Positions 43,226 to 52,426 are shown, counted from the stretch's first letter. The stretch: 64,000 nucleotides of DNA from Halobacterium sp. R2-5 (GCF_011734195.1 NZ_JAANTH010000001.1:62001-126000); one strand, 5' to 3'. Notes: generated from the letters alone by a model not told the origin. A program made the numbers and translations.

Positions 43226-45199
43226 TCAGCCGCGGTCGGCGCGGTGCTCGCTGATGATGGAGTCGACCATGCTCTCCTTGCGCTCGCGCTCGCGCTCGGC
43301 CTTCCGGTCGTGCCAGTCCGCAATCACGGCCTCGACGTCGCTCTCGGTGGCGACGGCGAGCTCGTCGACCTCGCGGATGGTGACGTCGTCGGCGGGCCCG
43401 ACGGGGATCTCGTGCTCGAACAGCACCTCGTCGGCGGCGTCCGACAGCCCGCCCGAGCGCAGCACGACCCGGGGCTCGAGCTCCGAGAGCAGCTCCGCGG
43501 TCGAGCGCCCCGCGCCGGAGGCGTCCCGGAGGTAGACGACGTCGCCCGCGGCGATGCCGTACTCCTCGTCGGCGGCCTCGATGGCGCCGACGGTGAACTG
43601 GTCGACGGGCTTCACCGCGACGAGGTCGCCGTCCGCGTCGACGTCGCCGAGGTTCGAGTGGTCGAGCTTCCAGAGGTCCTTGAGCCGTTCGAGCTTCCCC
43701 TCCAGTTCGTCGGCGCGTTCGCGTTCCGCCTCCAGTTCGGTTTCGAGGCGGTCGTTCTCCCACTGGAGCTGCGTGAGCTCGCGGCGCTCGCGGGCCTCCT
43801 GGCGCTCCTCGCGGCGGGCCTCCGAGAGCTCCTCCTCGTACTCCTCGAGTTGCTCGTCTTTCTCGTCGAGTTCGGCTTCGAGGTCGTCGACGTGGTCCTG
43901 GAGGCGCGCGACCTGCGCTTCGAGGTCCCGAATCCGGCGCTCCTCGTCGGTGAGCTCGCGGGGTTCGTGCTCGACGGACTCCTCTTCGGGCTCGTCGGTC
44001 TCCGTGAGGTCGTCGACGACCGCCGCGAGCGGCTCGCCGTCGCCGACCACGCGCGAGACGACTTCGCCGCGGTCGAGTTCGCGGGGCGTCTCCTCGGTGG
44101 CGCGCCGGATCTGGTCGGCGTGGTCGTCCCGCGCGAACAGCGCCGCGGCCATCGCGTCGCGCTGGTGGTCGTCGTCGTAGCCCTCCTCGCGCGTGCGGTG
44201 TTGCTTCTCGTCGATTGGGAGGTCCGAGTCGGGCGTCCAGCCGGCGGCGTCGAAGCTCGCGCGGATCTTCTCGACGGTCGCCGGCATCGGCGTCACGTCC
44301 GCCGCCACCACGACGGGCCGGCCGCGCTCGATGATCCACTCGATGACTTCGGCGGTGTCGGCGGTGCGCGTGCTCGTGACGTCGAGCAGCCGGCCGTCGA
44401 GCGCGACGAGCGCGACCGCGGTGGTCGTCCCGGGGTCGACGCCGACGAACACGCGGTCGCGGCGCCGCGCCAGCGGCTTGAACTCGATGCCGTCCCGGCG
44501 CACCGGCTCGACCTCGACGCGCGTGTCCCCCGAGCGACGACTGCTCACGGGGATGTCCTCGGGGCGGGCCTGCACCGTGAACACGGCGTTGGCGTACCCG
44601 CCGTACTTCTCGGTGACCTCGCGCTCGTAGTCGAGGCCGGCGTCGTCGAGGTCGGACTCGACCTCGCGGGCGACCCGCTTCACGGAGCCGTGGATGCGCC
44701 GCGTGAAGCGGTCCTCGCTCCACCCGCCACCGCCGCCCGTCGAGCGCCCGCGGGATACCTTCACGGTGGTCTCGTCGGTGAACGCCGACACCTCGTAGCC
44801 GACGTTGCGCGCGGCGAGCCGGGCGGACGCCTCGGCCTCCTGCATCGCGGGCTTGCCGTACGGGACGCCGTGGCGTTTCGCGACCCGGGAGAGGGGCTCC
44901 GGGCGCTCGTCGCCGGTGACCTGCACGAGCTTCGTCTCCTCGGGGAGCCCGCGGAGGAAGTGCACGAGCTGGTCCTTGTCGGCGGCCAGCTCGTACATGT
45001 TGTCGGTCGCGAGAATCGCGGGCGCCTCGTCGTCGAGGCGCCGCAGGAGCTTCCGGCGGCTCACCACGTCGCGTTCGACGACCTCGCCGTCGAAGACGAC
45101 CAGCGCGTACGAGGGGGCGTCCCCGCGCACGTCGCCGCTCTGGACGTCGACGCCGAACACGCGGGCGTCGAGCGCGCTCGTCCGGGTACTCACGTTCAC
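43226..45199 (-). CDS. DUF460 protein: RNase H-like fold plus coiled coil
   Basis: A 657-residue archaeal protein. The middle part (VFVGVDPGTTTAVALVALDG..., then VVVAADVTPMPATVEKIRASF and HQRDAMAAALFA) looks like an RNase H/RuvC-like domain with possible catalytic acids. A long Glu/Arg coiled coil follows (about residues 415-510), and the C-terminus ends in a small beta domain (VVLRSGGLSDAADEVLFEHE). Suspected nuclease or nucleic-acid binding; no function is established that I can cite. Adjacent, convergent to hef. Confidence 0.85.
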   Translation of the reverse strand: MNVSTRTSALDARVFGVDVQSGDVRGDAPSYALVVFDGEVVERDVVSRRKLLRRLDDEAPAILATDNMYELAADKDQLVHFLRGLPEETKLVQVTGDERPEPLSRVAKRHGVPYGKPAMQEAEASARLAARNVGYEVSAFTDETTVKVSRGRSTGGGGGWSEDRFTRRIHGSVKRVAREVESDLDDAGLDYEREVTEKYGGYANAVFTVQARPEDIPVSSRRSGDTRVEVEPVRRDGIEFKPLARRRDRVFVGVDPGTTTAVALVALDGRLLDVTSTRTADTAEVIEWIIERGRPVVVAADVTPMPATVEKIRASFDAAGWTPDSDLPIDEKQHRTREEGYDDDHQRDAMAAALFARDDHADQIRRATEETPRELDRGEVVSRVVGDGEPLAAVVDDLTETDEPEEESVEHEPRELTDEERRIRDLEAQVARLQDHVDDLEAELDEKDEQLEEYEEELSEARREERQEARERRELTQLQWENDRLETELEAERERADELEGKLERLKDLWKLDHSNLGDVDADGDLVAVKPVDQFTVGAIEAADEEYGIAAGDVVYLRDASGAGRSTAELLSELEPRVVLRSGGLSDAADEVLFEHEIPVGPADDVTIREVDELAVATESDVEAVIADWHDRKAERERERKESMVDSIISEHRADRG

Positions 45200-45263
45200 G
45201 GACGTAGGGCGTGACGGCTAATAAGTGCACGGCGGGAGCGGAGTCGGCGCCCGGCCCGGCCGA

Positions 45264-45977
45264 TCACTCCGACTCCTTCCAGTCGCTGGCGTCGCCCTCG
45301 CGGAACTCGCCTTTGGCGTGGCGCTCCCGCGGCCAGAACGCGACGACCACCAGCGCGACGTAGAACACGCCGACGACGGCGACGACCGCGACCCCGGGGA
45401 TGCGTGCGATTGCGGCGGTCGACAGCCAGTCCTCGCGGGGGGCGAACACGGTGATTCGGAACACCCACGCGGCGAGCAGGACGGAGAACAGCGCGAGGTA
45501 GACGCGCTGGAGGCGGTTCGCGAGCGCCTCGCCGAGGGAGACTTTGACCGTCGGCCGGCGGTAGTCGTCGCTCAGCTGTACGCGCCAGTCCTCGCTCTCG
45601 ACGCCCCGTGTGGGGTCGAGGGCGTTCGCGAACAGGTTCTCCTGGAGCAGGCGCACCCGCGAGCGGAACACGTCGTAGTCGCGGTAGCGCCGCGCCTCCA
45701 CGCCGAGGAAGACGGCGACGACGACGACGCCGACCAGCAGCACGTAGTGGGGGTTGTCGGGGCTGGAGAACGCCCACGTCAGAATCGCCGCCATCAGCGT
45801 CACCGCCCACGTCGTGGTCTGGTCGAGGCGCTGGCGCCACGTCCCCACGCGGTCGACTTCCCCGCGGTAGGCGTGGGCCATCACGGACCCCAGTTCCCCG
45901 CCGTCGTCGCCGACGTCGCGGCCCACCTCGCGCTGGTCGGCGGTCGTCGGGTCGAAGTCGTCGCTGCTCGAATCCAT
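45264..45977 (-). CDS. DUF2270 membrane protein
   Basis: A 237-residue protein with an acidic N-terminus, then MAHAYRGEVDRVGTWRQRLD, two helices around 57-92 (TTTWAVTLMAAILTWAFSS), a charged region (RYRDYDVFRSRVRLLQENLF, typical of DUF2270) and two more helices near 160-220. Function unknown. It lies 12 bases downstream of the small DUF5789-like gene on the same strand. Confidence 0.85.
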   Translation of the reverse strand: MDSSSDDFDPTTADQREVGRDVGDDGGELGSVMAHAYRGEVDRVGTWRQRLDQTTTWAVTLMAAILTWAFSSPDNPHYVLLVGVVVVAVFLGVEARRYRDYDVFRSRVRLLQENLFANALDPTRGVESEDWRVQLSDDYRRPTVKVSLGEALANRLQRVYLALFSVLLAAWVFRITVFAPREDWLSTAAIARIPGVAVVAVVGVFYVALVVVAFWPRERHAKGEFREGDASDWKESE

Positions 45978-45989
45978 GGGGCGCGGTCG

Positions 45990-46322
45990 TCAGCGGCGGA
46001 GCAGACCGAGAATCCGCGAGCGGGCGTCGTCCGCGGATTCGTAGGTCCGGTCCTCGGACTCGTCGAGGACGTCTTCGAGCGATTCGGACCCGTCGCGGGT
46101 CTCGACCTCGTAGTCGCCGTACGTCTCCACGAGCTCCTCGGTGTCCGCGGGGTAGTCGTGGGACTCGAGGGCGTCGTCGAGCTCGCCGAGGTGGTCGTCG
46201 GGCTCCTCGTGGACCGGTTCCGGCTCGTCCGCGCGGGTCTGAGCCTCCTCCTGCATGCGCTTCCGCTGTCGCTTCTCCTCGTTGTCGGCCTGCTCCTCGC
46301 GGCCCTGTTTGTCGTCTGCCAT
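45990..46322 (-). CDS. DUF5789-like small acidic protein
   Basis: A 110-residue soluble protein, beginning MADDKQGREEQADNEEKRQR and very rich in Glu/Asp/Arg. The N-terminal signature MADDKQGR and the later DYPADTEELVETYGDYEVET match the haloarchaeal DUF5789 type. Probably an intrinsically flexible cytoplasmic protein; function unknown. Co-directional with the DUF2270 gene. Confidence 0.75.
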   Translation of the reverse strand: MADDKQGREEQADNEEKRQRKRMQEEAQTRADEPEPVHEEPDDHLGELDDALESHDYPADTEELVETYGDYEVETRDGSESLEDVLDESEDRTYESADDARSRILGLLRR

Positions 46323-46473
46323 CTAGTCGAATACGACGCTGGTCCGGATAACTCGACGGCCGGTACTCGCAAGCACCACGCTCCACGAGCGACAAAATAG
46401 GTAAGTGTCGGTCGTCCTAACAGACTCGCGGCAGCGGCACACGCGACAGTTCTCCGCCGCTGGACTCACCAAG

Positions 46474-47193
46474 ATGCCACTCGCCGACGTACTCGACGCG
46501 GCCCGAGCGCGACAGAAGACCCTCGTCGTCCACGGCGCGAGCGCCGACGACTTCGCGGCGTACTTCGAGAGCCGGAACGTGGACGTCGTCGAGGGCGAAC
46601 CATACGACGAGTCGGCGCCGTTCGCCACGGTGCGGGAGGACGACCAGTTCCGCGCCGCGGTCTCGCTGACGGACCTGCGGGCGTACTTCGAGCCGCCGGT
46701 CGAGGAGCCCGACGACTACCCCGCGGCGACCCACGCGCTGCACGAACTGCTCGACGACTCCGTGTTCCGGTCGCTCTCGCACCGGCAGCTGCTCGCGACC
46801 GCGCGGGAGATCGAGGACCGCGCGTGGCGCACCGGGACGGGGACGCTGCACGCGGGCTTCCAGACGCGGGCGGCGTTCGAGCGGGAGCTCCCCCACTACC
46901 GGCGGCTCGTCGAGGAGACGGCCCTCGACGTGCACGCGTACTTCGTGCCGTCACCCGGCGGGGTGTCGCTCGCCGACGAGCCGGTCACGGTCCACGAGAC
47001 GCCGCATCCGGACGTGGGGAAGTTCTGGTTCGTGGTGTTCGACGGCGGTCGCACCGACCAGCAGTGCGCGCTCGTCGCCGAGCAACACGAGAGCGACGCG
47101 TTCCGCGGCGTCTGGACGTACGACAGCGACCTGGTGGCGATCGCGCTGGACGCCGTCTCCGAGGTGGCGGCGCGTCAGTCGGCGTCGGGGTAA
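46474..47193 (+). CDS. DICT sensory-domain protein
   Basis: A 239-residue protein starting at the ATG at 46474 (MPLADVLDAARARQKTLVVHG), the usual N-terminus of haloarchaeal DICT-domain proteins. The end (GKFWFVVFDGGRTDQQCALV, then ESDAFRGVWTYDSDLVAI) is the DICT core, associated with light or signal sensing. An upstream GTG (46405) lies only ~12 bases after TATA-like ACAAAATAGG and would not be on the transcript. The 3' end overlaps RNase Z convergently by 19 bases. Confidence 0.82.
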   Translation: MPLADVLDAARARQKTLVVHGASADDFAAYFESRNVDVVEGEPYDESAPFATVREDDQFRAAVSLTDLRAYFEPPVEEPDDYPAATHALHELLDDSVFRSLSHRQLLATAREIEDRAWRTGTGTLHAGFQTRAAFERELPHYRRLVEETALDVHAYFVPSPGGVSLADEPVTVHETPHPDVGKFWFVVFDGGRTDQQCALVAEQHESDAFRGVWTYDSDLVAIALDAVSEVAARQSASG

Positions 47194-48107
47194 GGGACGT
47201 CGTAGGTGAGGCCGTCGTGGGCGACGAACACCTCGCCGTCGAAGTCGACGGCCTCGGCGTCCTCGCGCAGCTCGCGGGCGTCGCCGGCGTACCGCGAGGA
47301 GACGTGCGTGAGCGCGAGCGCTCTGGCGTCGGCACGAGCGGCGATTTCGGCGGCCTGCCCGGCCGTCGAGTGGCCGGTCTCGGCGGCGCGGTCGGCGGCG
47401 TCGTCGGCGAACGTCGCGTCGTGGACGAGGAGGTCGGCGCCCTCCGCGGCGGCGGCGACGGCGTCGTGGGGGCTGGTGTCGCCGGTGTAGACGAACTTGC
47501 GGCCGGGCCGGGGGTCGCCGACGACCTGTTCGGGGCGGACGACGGTGCCGTCGTCGAGTTCGACGGGCTGGCCGTCGTGGAGCTGCGAGAACTTCGGGCC
47601 GACGGGGACGCCGAGCTCCTCGGCGCGCTCGCGGTCGAAGCGGCCCTTCCGGTCGTCCTCGACGAGCGCGTACCCCACGGAGGTCGTCCGGTGAGCGGTG
47701 TCGAACGCGCGGACCTCGTACTCGGGGCGGTCGAGGACCGTCTCGCCGGCGGACACCTCGCTGACGCGGACGGGGAAGCCGACGTCGCCGCCGACGGCGA
47801 ACACGAGCGCCTCGATTCGGTCGCCGAGGCCCCGCGGGACGTGAATCGTGAGGGGGTCGGCGCGGTCGTTGAAGTCCCACGTCTGGACGAGGCCGGGGAG
47901 CCCGAAGACGTGGTCGCCGTGGGCGTGCGTGACGAACACGTCGGAGACGTCGAACCCCGTGCCGTACTGCATCATCTGGCGCTGGGTGGCCTCGCCGGCG
48001 TCGAAGAGGAAGGCGTCGCCCTCCCGCCGCACGAACACCGAACTGGGGTTCCGTTCGGTGGTCGGGACGGCCCCACTCGTCCCGAGAAACGTCACCTGCA
48101 GAGTCAT
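47175..48107 (-). CDS. rnz: Ribonuclease Z (tRNA 3'-processing)
   Basis: A 310-residue metallo-beta-lactamase-fold endonuclease that cuts pre-tRNA 3' of the discriminator base. It starts MTLQVTFLGTSGAVPTTERN and carries THAHGDHVFGLPG (the HxHxDH zinc motif), the PxKxG-like GVPVGPKFSQLHDG and HSTAGQAAEIA near the end. The start at 48107 is chosen over an ATG nine codons upstream because MTLQVTFLGT is the family N-terminus. Confidence 0.94.
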   Translation of the reverse strand: MTLQVTFLGTSGAVPTTERNPSSVFVRREGDAFLFDAGEATQRQMMQYGTGFDVSDVFVTHAHGDHVFGLPGLVQTWDFNDRADPLTIHVPRGLGDRIEALVFAVGGDVGFPVRVSEVSAGETVLDRPEYEVRAFDTAHRTTSVGYALVEDDRKGRFDRERAEELGVPVGPKFSQLHDGQPVELDDGTVVRPEQVVGDPRPGRKFVYTGDTSPHDAVAAAAEGADLLVHDATFADDAADRAAETGHSTAGQAAEIAARADARALALTHVSSRYAGDARELREDAEAVDFDGEVFVAHDGLTYDVPYPDAD

Positions 48108-48239
48108 ACCACGACGTGGGGGTGGCGCGCGCAAAACCCCACCGAAAGGCGAACGCCTCCGAGAGAGCTACGCGTCGCCGGCCGACACGGCCGGTAAGCC
48201 GATCTTGTCGAGAGTACGTCGGCCCTGTTATCAGGTAGC

Positions 48240-48260
48240 AGTTACTTTCAAAAAGTAACT
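48240..48260. promoter_or_regulatory. 8-bp dyad AGTTACTT-tcaaa-AAGTAACT
   Basis: A perfect inverted repeat with a 5-base centre, 106 bases before the surface-protein start and upstream of TATA-like boxes (CCCTATAAG at 48282-48290; GTTTATGG at 48320-48327). Best read as an operator. Its GTTAC/GTAAC half-sites recall 16585-16595. Confidence 0.45.
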
Positions 48261-48365
48261 TCGTCTTTCTGGCAGTAGAAGCCCTATAAGATGTGAAATC
48301 GTCGTGAACTATCGTCTCTGTTTATGGATACTTCTGCCGTTTGCGACAGACGGGTAACACCACAT

Positions 48366-50369
48366 ATGCACGGAAAAGAACTCGCAGTGCTCGCTGTCGT
48401 CGGCACGCTCGTCCTCTGGGGCGGCGCCGCGACAGCAGTGCAGGCACCAGCGAATCAGGCGACAGCGGACGCGACAGACGGAGTGACAGCGCTACAGGAG
48501 GGCGACGCGGACGTATCCTTCTCGGACCAGACGGCCGACGATAACACGGTGACCGTCGACAGCGTCACTGTCCCCGAGGGCGGCTACGTGACCATCCACG
48601 ACAGCAGCCTCCTGGACGGTGACGCCATCGGCAGTGTCGTCGGCACCTCCGAGTACCTCGAACCGGGCACGCACGAGAACGTCACCGTGACCCTCGACGA
48701 GGCGGACGACACCGCGATGAACGGTACGCAGGACCTCATCGCGATGCCGCACATGGAGACGACCGACGACGAGAGCTACGACTTCGTCTCCTCCGAGGGC
48801 GAGGACGACGGCCCGTACACGACTGACGGCGAGGCTGTCGTCGACGACGCCGAAGTGACCTTCGAGACGGACGGCGCTGACCAGATGGCCGACAACGAGA
48901 CGGCCGACAACGAGACGGCCGACACGGACGGCGCTCAGGTCGGCGACGAGGACGCGGACGCGAACGAGACCGCAGCAGAGGACGACGCGATGAACGAGAC
49001 CGCCGAGATGAGCGAGAGCGGTCTCGCCATCTCGGACGTCGAAGCGCCCGCGTACATCCCGTCGAACGAGTCGTTCGAAGTGAGCGCGAACATCACGAAC
49101 ACCGGCGACGAGGAACACTCTGAGGAGATCGCGTACCGCCTCGAAGGCGGTGGTGTCGACGTCGTGGTGCACCAGAACGTCACGCTCGACGCGGGAGAGA
49201 CCGAGAACATCACCCTCGAAGTGGACGAGAACCTCTCCGAGGACGACTACATCCACGGCATCACGACGTACAACTCCAGCGAGTTCAACGAGCTCACCGT
49301 CACTGACGACGCGCTCGTGAACTTCGAGGACCAGGAGGCCGACGGGAACAACGTCACCGTCGAGTATGCCTACGTCCCCGAGGGCGGCTACGTGACCGTC
49401 CACGACAGCAGCCTCCAGGACGGTGAGGTCGTCGGCAGCGTCGTCGGCGTCTCCGAGTACCTGGAGCCCGGCTGGCACAACGACGTCAACGTGACGCTGT
49501 ACGAGGGCGTCGAGGGCGCGGAGTTCGACGACGAGGAACTCTCCGGCAACGAGACGCTCATCGCGATGCCGCACATGGAGACGACCGACGACGAGACGTA
49601 CGACTTCGTCGCCTCCGAAGGTGAGGACGACGGCGCGTACGTGACTGACGGCGTGCCGGTCACGGACGCCGCGAACGTCACCGGCGCCGCGGACGAGGAG
49701 GCCGCGCCGGTCGACGAGGAGGAGAACGAGACGACCGAGGCGCCGACCGACGACGAGACGGCTGAGGACGACGAGGCCGACGTCGGTCCGACGCCGATCA
49801 CTGACGGCGAGGACAACGAGACCGACGACGAGACGACCGGCGAGCCCGCCGCGCCGGCCAACGAGACTGACGAGAACGAGACCGACGACGGCATGGCCGA
49901 CAACGCCACCGACGGCGAGCCTGCCGCGCCCGGTAACGACACGGGAGCGGACAACGCCACTGACGGCGAACCCGCCGCACCAGCTGACGACGACGCCACT
50001 GACGGCGAGACCGACGACAGCGACGACGGCGGCGGAGTTGCCCCCGGCCTGATCGGTTCACCCAGCGACGACGGTGAGGCCGGCGCCGGTAACGAGACCG
50101 GCAGTGACGACACGACTGAGGACAACGCCACTGACACTGGCGCTGAAGACAACACGACCGACACTGGCACGGAAGACAACACGACCGACACCGGTACCGA
50201 GGATAACACCACGGACACCGGTACCGAGGACAACGCTACCGACGACGGAACGACCGACGACGGGATGACGACGACCGCCGGCGGCGAGATGACGACGGAA
50301 GCCGACGGCAACGAGACGACCGGCAACGAGACGACCGGCAACGAGACCACCACGGAAGCGGGCGCGTAA
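48366..50369 (+). CDS. Large acidic secreted surface protein with two DUF7282-like domains
   Basis: A 667-residue exported protein. A signal peptide (residues 1-27, MHGKELAVLAVVGTLVLWGG) precedes a DUF7282-like domain (about 48-165: VTVPEGGYVTIHDSSLLDG, IAMPHMETTDDESYDF). An acidic linker, a CARDB/Ig-like domain (about 218-300) and a second DUF7282-like copy (about 305-435) follow. The last ~230 residues are Asp/Glu/Thr/Asn/Gly repeats with many N-glycosylation sequons. No C-terminal helix or PGF-CTERM is visible, so anchoring is unclear. The ATG at 48366 is preferred over the upstream one by the position of the signal peptide. Confidence 0.82.
   Translation: MHGKELAVLAVVGTLVLWGGAATAVQAPANQATADATDGVTALQEGDADVSFSDQTADDNTVTVDSVTVPEGGYVTIHDSSLLDGDAIGSVVGTSEYLEPGTHENVTVTLDEADDTAMNGTQDLIAMPHMETTDDESYDFVSSEGEDDGPYTTDGEAVVDDAEVTFETDGADQMADNETADNETADTDGAQVGDEDADANETAAEDDAMNETAEMSESGLAISDVEAPAYIPSNESFEVSANITNTGDEEHSEEIAYRLEGGGVDVVVHQNVTLDAGETENITLEVDENLSEDDYIHGITTYNSSEFNELTVTDDALVNFEDQEADGNNVTVEYAYVPEGGYVTVHDSSLQDGEVVGSVVGVSEYLEPGWHNDVNVTLYEGVEGAEFDDEELSGNETLIAMPHMETTDDETYDFVASEGEDDGAYVTDGVPVTDAANVTGAADEEAAPVDEEENETTEAPTDDETAEDDEADVGPTPITDGEDNETDDETTGEPAAPANETDENETDDGMADNATDGEPAAPGNDTGADNATDGEPAAPADDDATDGETDDSDDGGGVAPGLIGSPSDDGEAGAGNETGSDDTTEDNATDTGAEDNTTDTGTEDNTTDTGTEDNTTDTGTEDNATDDGTTDDGMTTTAGGEMTTEADGNETTGNETTGNETTTEAGA
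50133..50240 (+). repeat. Four 27-bp tandem coding repeats (DTGTEDNTT)
   Basis: Inside the surface-protein gene, four imperfect 27-base units begin at 50133, 50160, 50187 and 50214, each coding D-T-G-(T/A)-E-D-N-(T/A)-T or a close variant. Synonymous differences show they are not fresh copies. Length variation by slippage or recombination is possible. Confidence 0.8.
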
Positions 50370-50425
50370 GCCGATAGCGCCCCGGACCGACTCTTTCTTT
50401 GTGCCGCGCCGGCTACCGCCGGGTA

Positions 50426-51439
50426 ATGGACGAGCCGCTGTGGATAGACGAGCACGCGCCGTCGCTGGCCGACCTGCCGCAGGCGGAGCTGCGTGACCGC
50501 CTCCGCGACGCCACCGACGAGCCCGTGAACCTCGTCGTCTACGGGCCCGAGGGCGCGGGGAAGACGGCGGCGGTGCGCGCGCTCGCCGAGCACGCTCACG
50601 AGGACCCCGACAACGACCTCGTTGAGCTGAACGTGCGGGACTTCTTCGGGATGACGAAGAAGGAGGTCAGCGAGGACCCGCGGTTCTCGCAGTTCATCTC
50701 CTCGAAGCGCCGCCGGAACTCCTCGAAGGCGGACCTCATCAACCACGTGCTCAAGGAGTCCGCGAGCTACCCGCCGGTCTCCGGCGACTACAACACGATC
50801 CTGCTGGACAACGCCGAGGCCATCCGGGAGGACTTCCAGCAGGCGCTGCGGCGCGTGATGGAGCGCCACCACGAGGCGACGCAGTTCATTATCGCGACGC
50901 GGCAGCCGTCGAAGCTGATTCCGCCGATTCGCTCGCGCTGCTTCCCGGTGTCCGTGCGCTCGCCGACGCCCGACGAGATCACCGACGTGCTCCGGGACAT
51001 CGTCGAAGCGGAGGGCGTGAAGTACGACGGGGACGGCGTCGAGTTCGTCGCGGGGTACGCCGACGGCGACCTCCGGAAGGCGGTGCTGGGCGCGCAGACG
51101 ACCGCCGAGCAGGAGGGCGAAGTGACGATGAACGCGGCCTACGAGACGCTCCAGGAGGTCGGCGCCGACGACGAGATCGAGTCGATGCTCGACGACGCCG
51201 AAGCGGGCGAGTTCACGGACGCGCGCTCGACGCTCGACGACCTGCTCGTCGACGAGGGGATGAGCGGCGAAGAGGTCCTCGAGGAGGTTCTTCGCGTGGG
51301 GCGCTCGCGGTACGACGGCGACGAGCTCGCGGAGCTCCACCGGCTCGCTGGCGACGTGGAGTTCGACCTGAACGCGGGGAACAGCGACCGCATCCAGGTC
51401 GGGCGGCTGCTCGCGGAGCTCGGCCGGGACGCCCAGTAA
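50426..51439 (+). CDS. rfcC: Replication factor C small-subunit paralogue (clamp loader)
   Basis: A 337-residue AAA+ ATPase of the clamp-loader family: Walker A YGPEGAGKTAAVRALA, the arginine-finger SRC motif IRSRCFPVSV, and the sensor 2/lid and collar regions after YADGDLRKAVLGAQ. The Walker B segment reads ILLDNAEA instead of the usual D-E-x-D/H box, an unusual substitution. Haloarchaea carry extra RFC small subunits, and this matches the diverged one (RfcC). Start at 50426. Confidence 0.88.
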   Translation: MDEPLWIDEHAPSLADLPQAELRDRLRDATDEPVNLVVYGPEGAGKTAAVRALAEHAHEDPDNDLVELNVRDFFGMTKKEVSEDPRFSQFISSKRRRNSSKADLINHVLKESASYPPVSGDYNTILLDNAEAIREDFQQALRRVMERHHEATQFIIATRQPSKLIPPIRSRCFPVSVRSPTPDEITDVLRDIVEAEGVKYDGDGVEFVAGYADGDLRKAVLGAQTTAEQEGEVTMNAAYETLQEVGADDEIESMLDDAEAGEFTDARSTLDDLLVDEGMSGEEVLEEVLRVGRSRYDGDELAELHRLAGDVEFDLNAGNSDRIQVGRLLAELGRDAQ

Positions 51440-51476
51440 GGGTGGGACTTTTCTACGGCGGCCACGGAGGACGAGT

Positions 51477-51824
51477 GTGTCTCTCGCCGACCAGTTCGAG
51501 CACGCGGGCATCGTCGTCGGCGCCGTGCTGTTGGTGGCGCTGCCGCTGTCGCTGGCCGTGGATGCGCTCTTCGGCCCGGAGCCGCCGTGGTGGCGGCTGC
51601 TGGTCGTGCTCGGTCCGGGGTTCGTCGTCGGGTGGGCGGCGGCCGCCGACGACCTCCCGGTGGCGTACGGGAGCGTCTGGTTCGTCTGCTTCGCCGGCTA
51701 CGTGCTCTCCGTGGCGACCGTCAGGCTGTTCGGGCTGATGCCGGTCAGCGACCACACGGTGAGCGTGCTCGTAGTGCTCGCGGCGTCGTTCGCGGTCGCG
51801 GTCGCCGCCGACCTCTACCGGTAG
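51477..51824 (+). CDS. Hypothetical membrane protein (115 aa)
   Basis: GTG-start protein with four predicted helices filling most of its length (e.g. IVVGAVLLVALPLSLAVDAL, VLGPGFVVGWAAAA). No motif recognised. It follows rfcC by 37 bases and overlaps the convergent membrane-protein gene by 10 bases at its end. Confidence 0.65.
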   Translation: MSLADQFEHAGIVVGAVLLVALPLSLAVDALFGPEPPWWRLLVVLGPGFVVGWAAAADDLPVAYGSVWFVCFAGYVLSVATVRLFGLMPVSDHTVSVLVVLAASFAVAVAADLYR

Positions 51825-52426
51825 CGGGGCAGCGCGTAGACGAGCGCTGGCAAGCCCAGCGGGAGCGCGAGCACGCCGAACGCGGCGGCGAGGCGGCGGC
51901 CGTGCTCCCCGTTCGAGCGCGTGGCGAGGAACGCCACGACGCCGAGCGCGGCGACGGCGTACGCGAGGTTGCTCCACGCTGGAACGTACGACGAACAGTA
52001 CCCCCAGCAGACGAGTGTGTACGACGGGGCGTTCCACGTCGGCGGGTGGAGCTTCGGCCAGAAGAACCGACAGTAAGTGGTGAGTGCGACCATCAGGCAG
52101 GCAGGGAGGGCGACCAGCCACGCGTTCGGGCCGAGGGGAGTGCGGGATGCGTAGCGGCGGTACACCGCGAGCAGGGCGAACGGGAGCGCGAACACCCACG
52201 TCCAGATGGCGACCGTGTACGTCACCGGCCAGTGCTCGATGCGGGGCTGGGTGACCGGGAGACGCAGCGACGCGGGCAGCGTCGCCCACGGGAACGACGG
52301 GTCGGGGACGGGGTTCGTGAGGAACGCGACGAGCCCGAGGAGTGTGCCGACCGCGAGTGCGGTGACGCCGAGGTCGGCGGCGGCGTCGAGGCGGGCGGGC
52401 AGTGAGTCTGTAGCACGCTCGACCAT
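51815..52426 (-). CDS. Hypothetical membrane protein (203 aa)
   Basis: Five to six hydrophobic helices with a central loop containing YCRFFWPKLHPPTWNAPSYT and two close cysteines (VCWGYCSSY). No known family identified. Convergent to the preceding gene. Confidence 0.65.
   Translation of the reverse strand: MVERATDSLPARLDAAADLGVTALAVGTLLGLVAFLTNPVPDPSFPWATLPASLRLPVTQPRIEHWPVTYTVAIWTWVFALPFALLAVYRRYASRTPLGPNAWLVALPACLMVALTTYCRFFWPKLHPPTWNAPSYTLVCWGYCSSYVPAWSNLAYAVAALGVVAFLATRSNGEHGRRLAAAFGVLALPLGLPALVYALPRYR

Noticed and set aside
50133-50240. Regularly spaced repeats as a possible CRISPR array
   Set aside because: The 27-bp units are contiguous, in frame and code a surface-protein repeat; there are no unique spacers.
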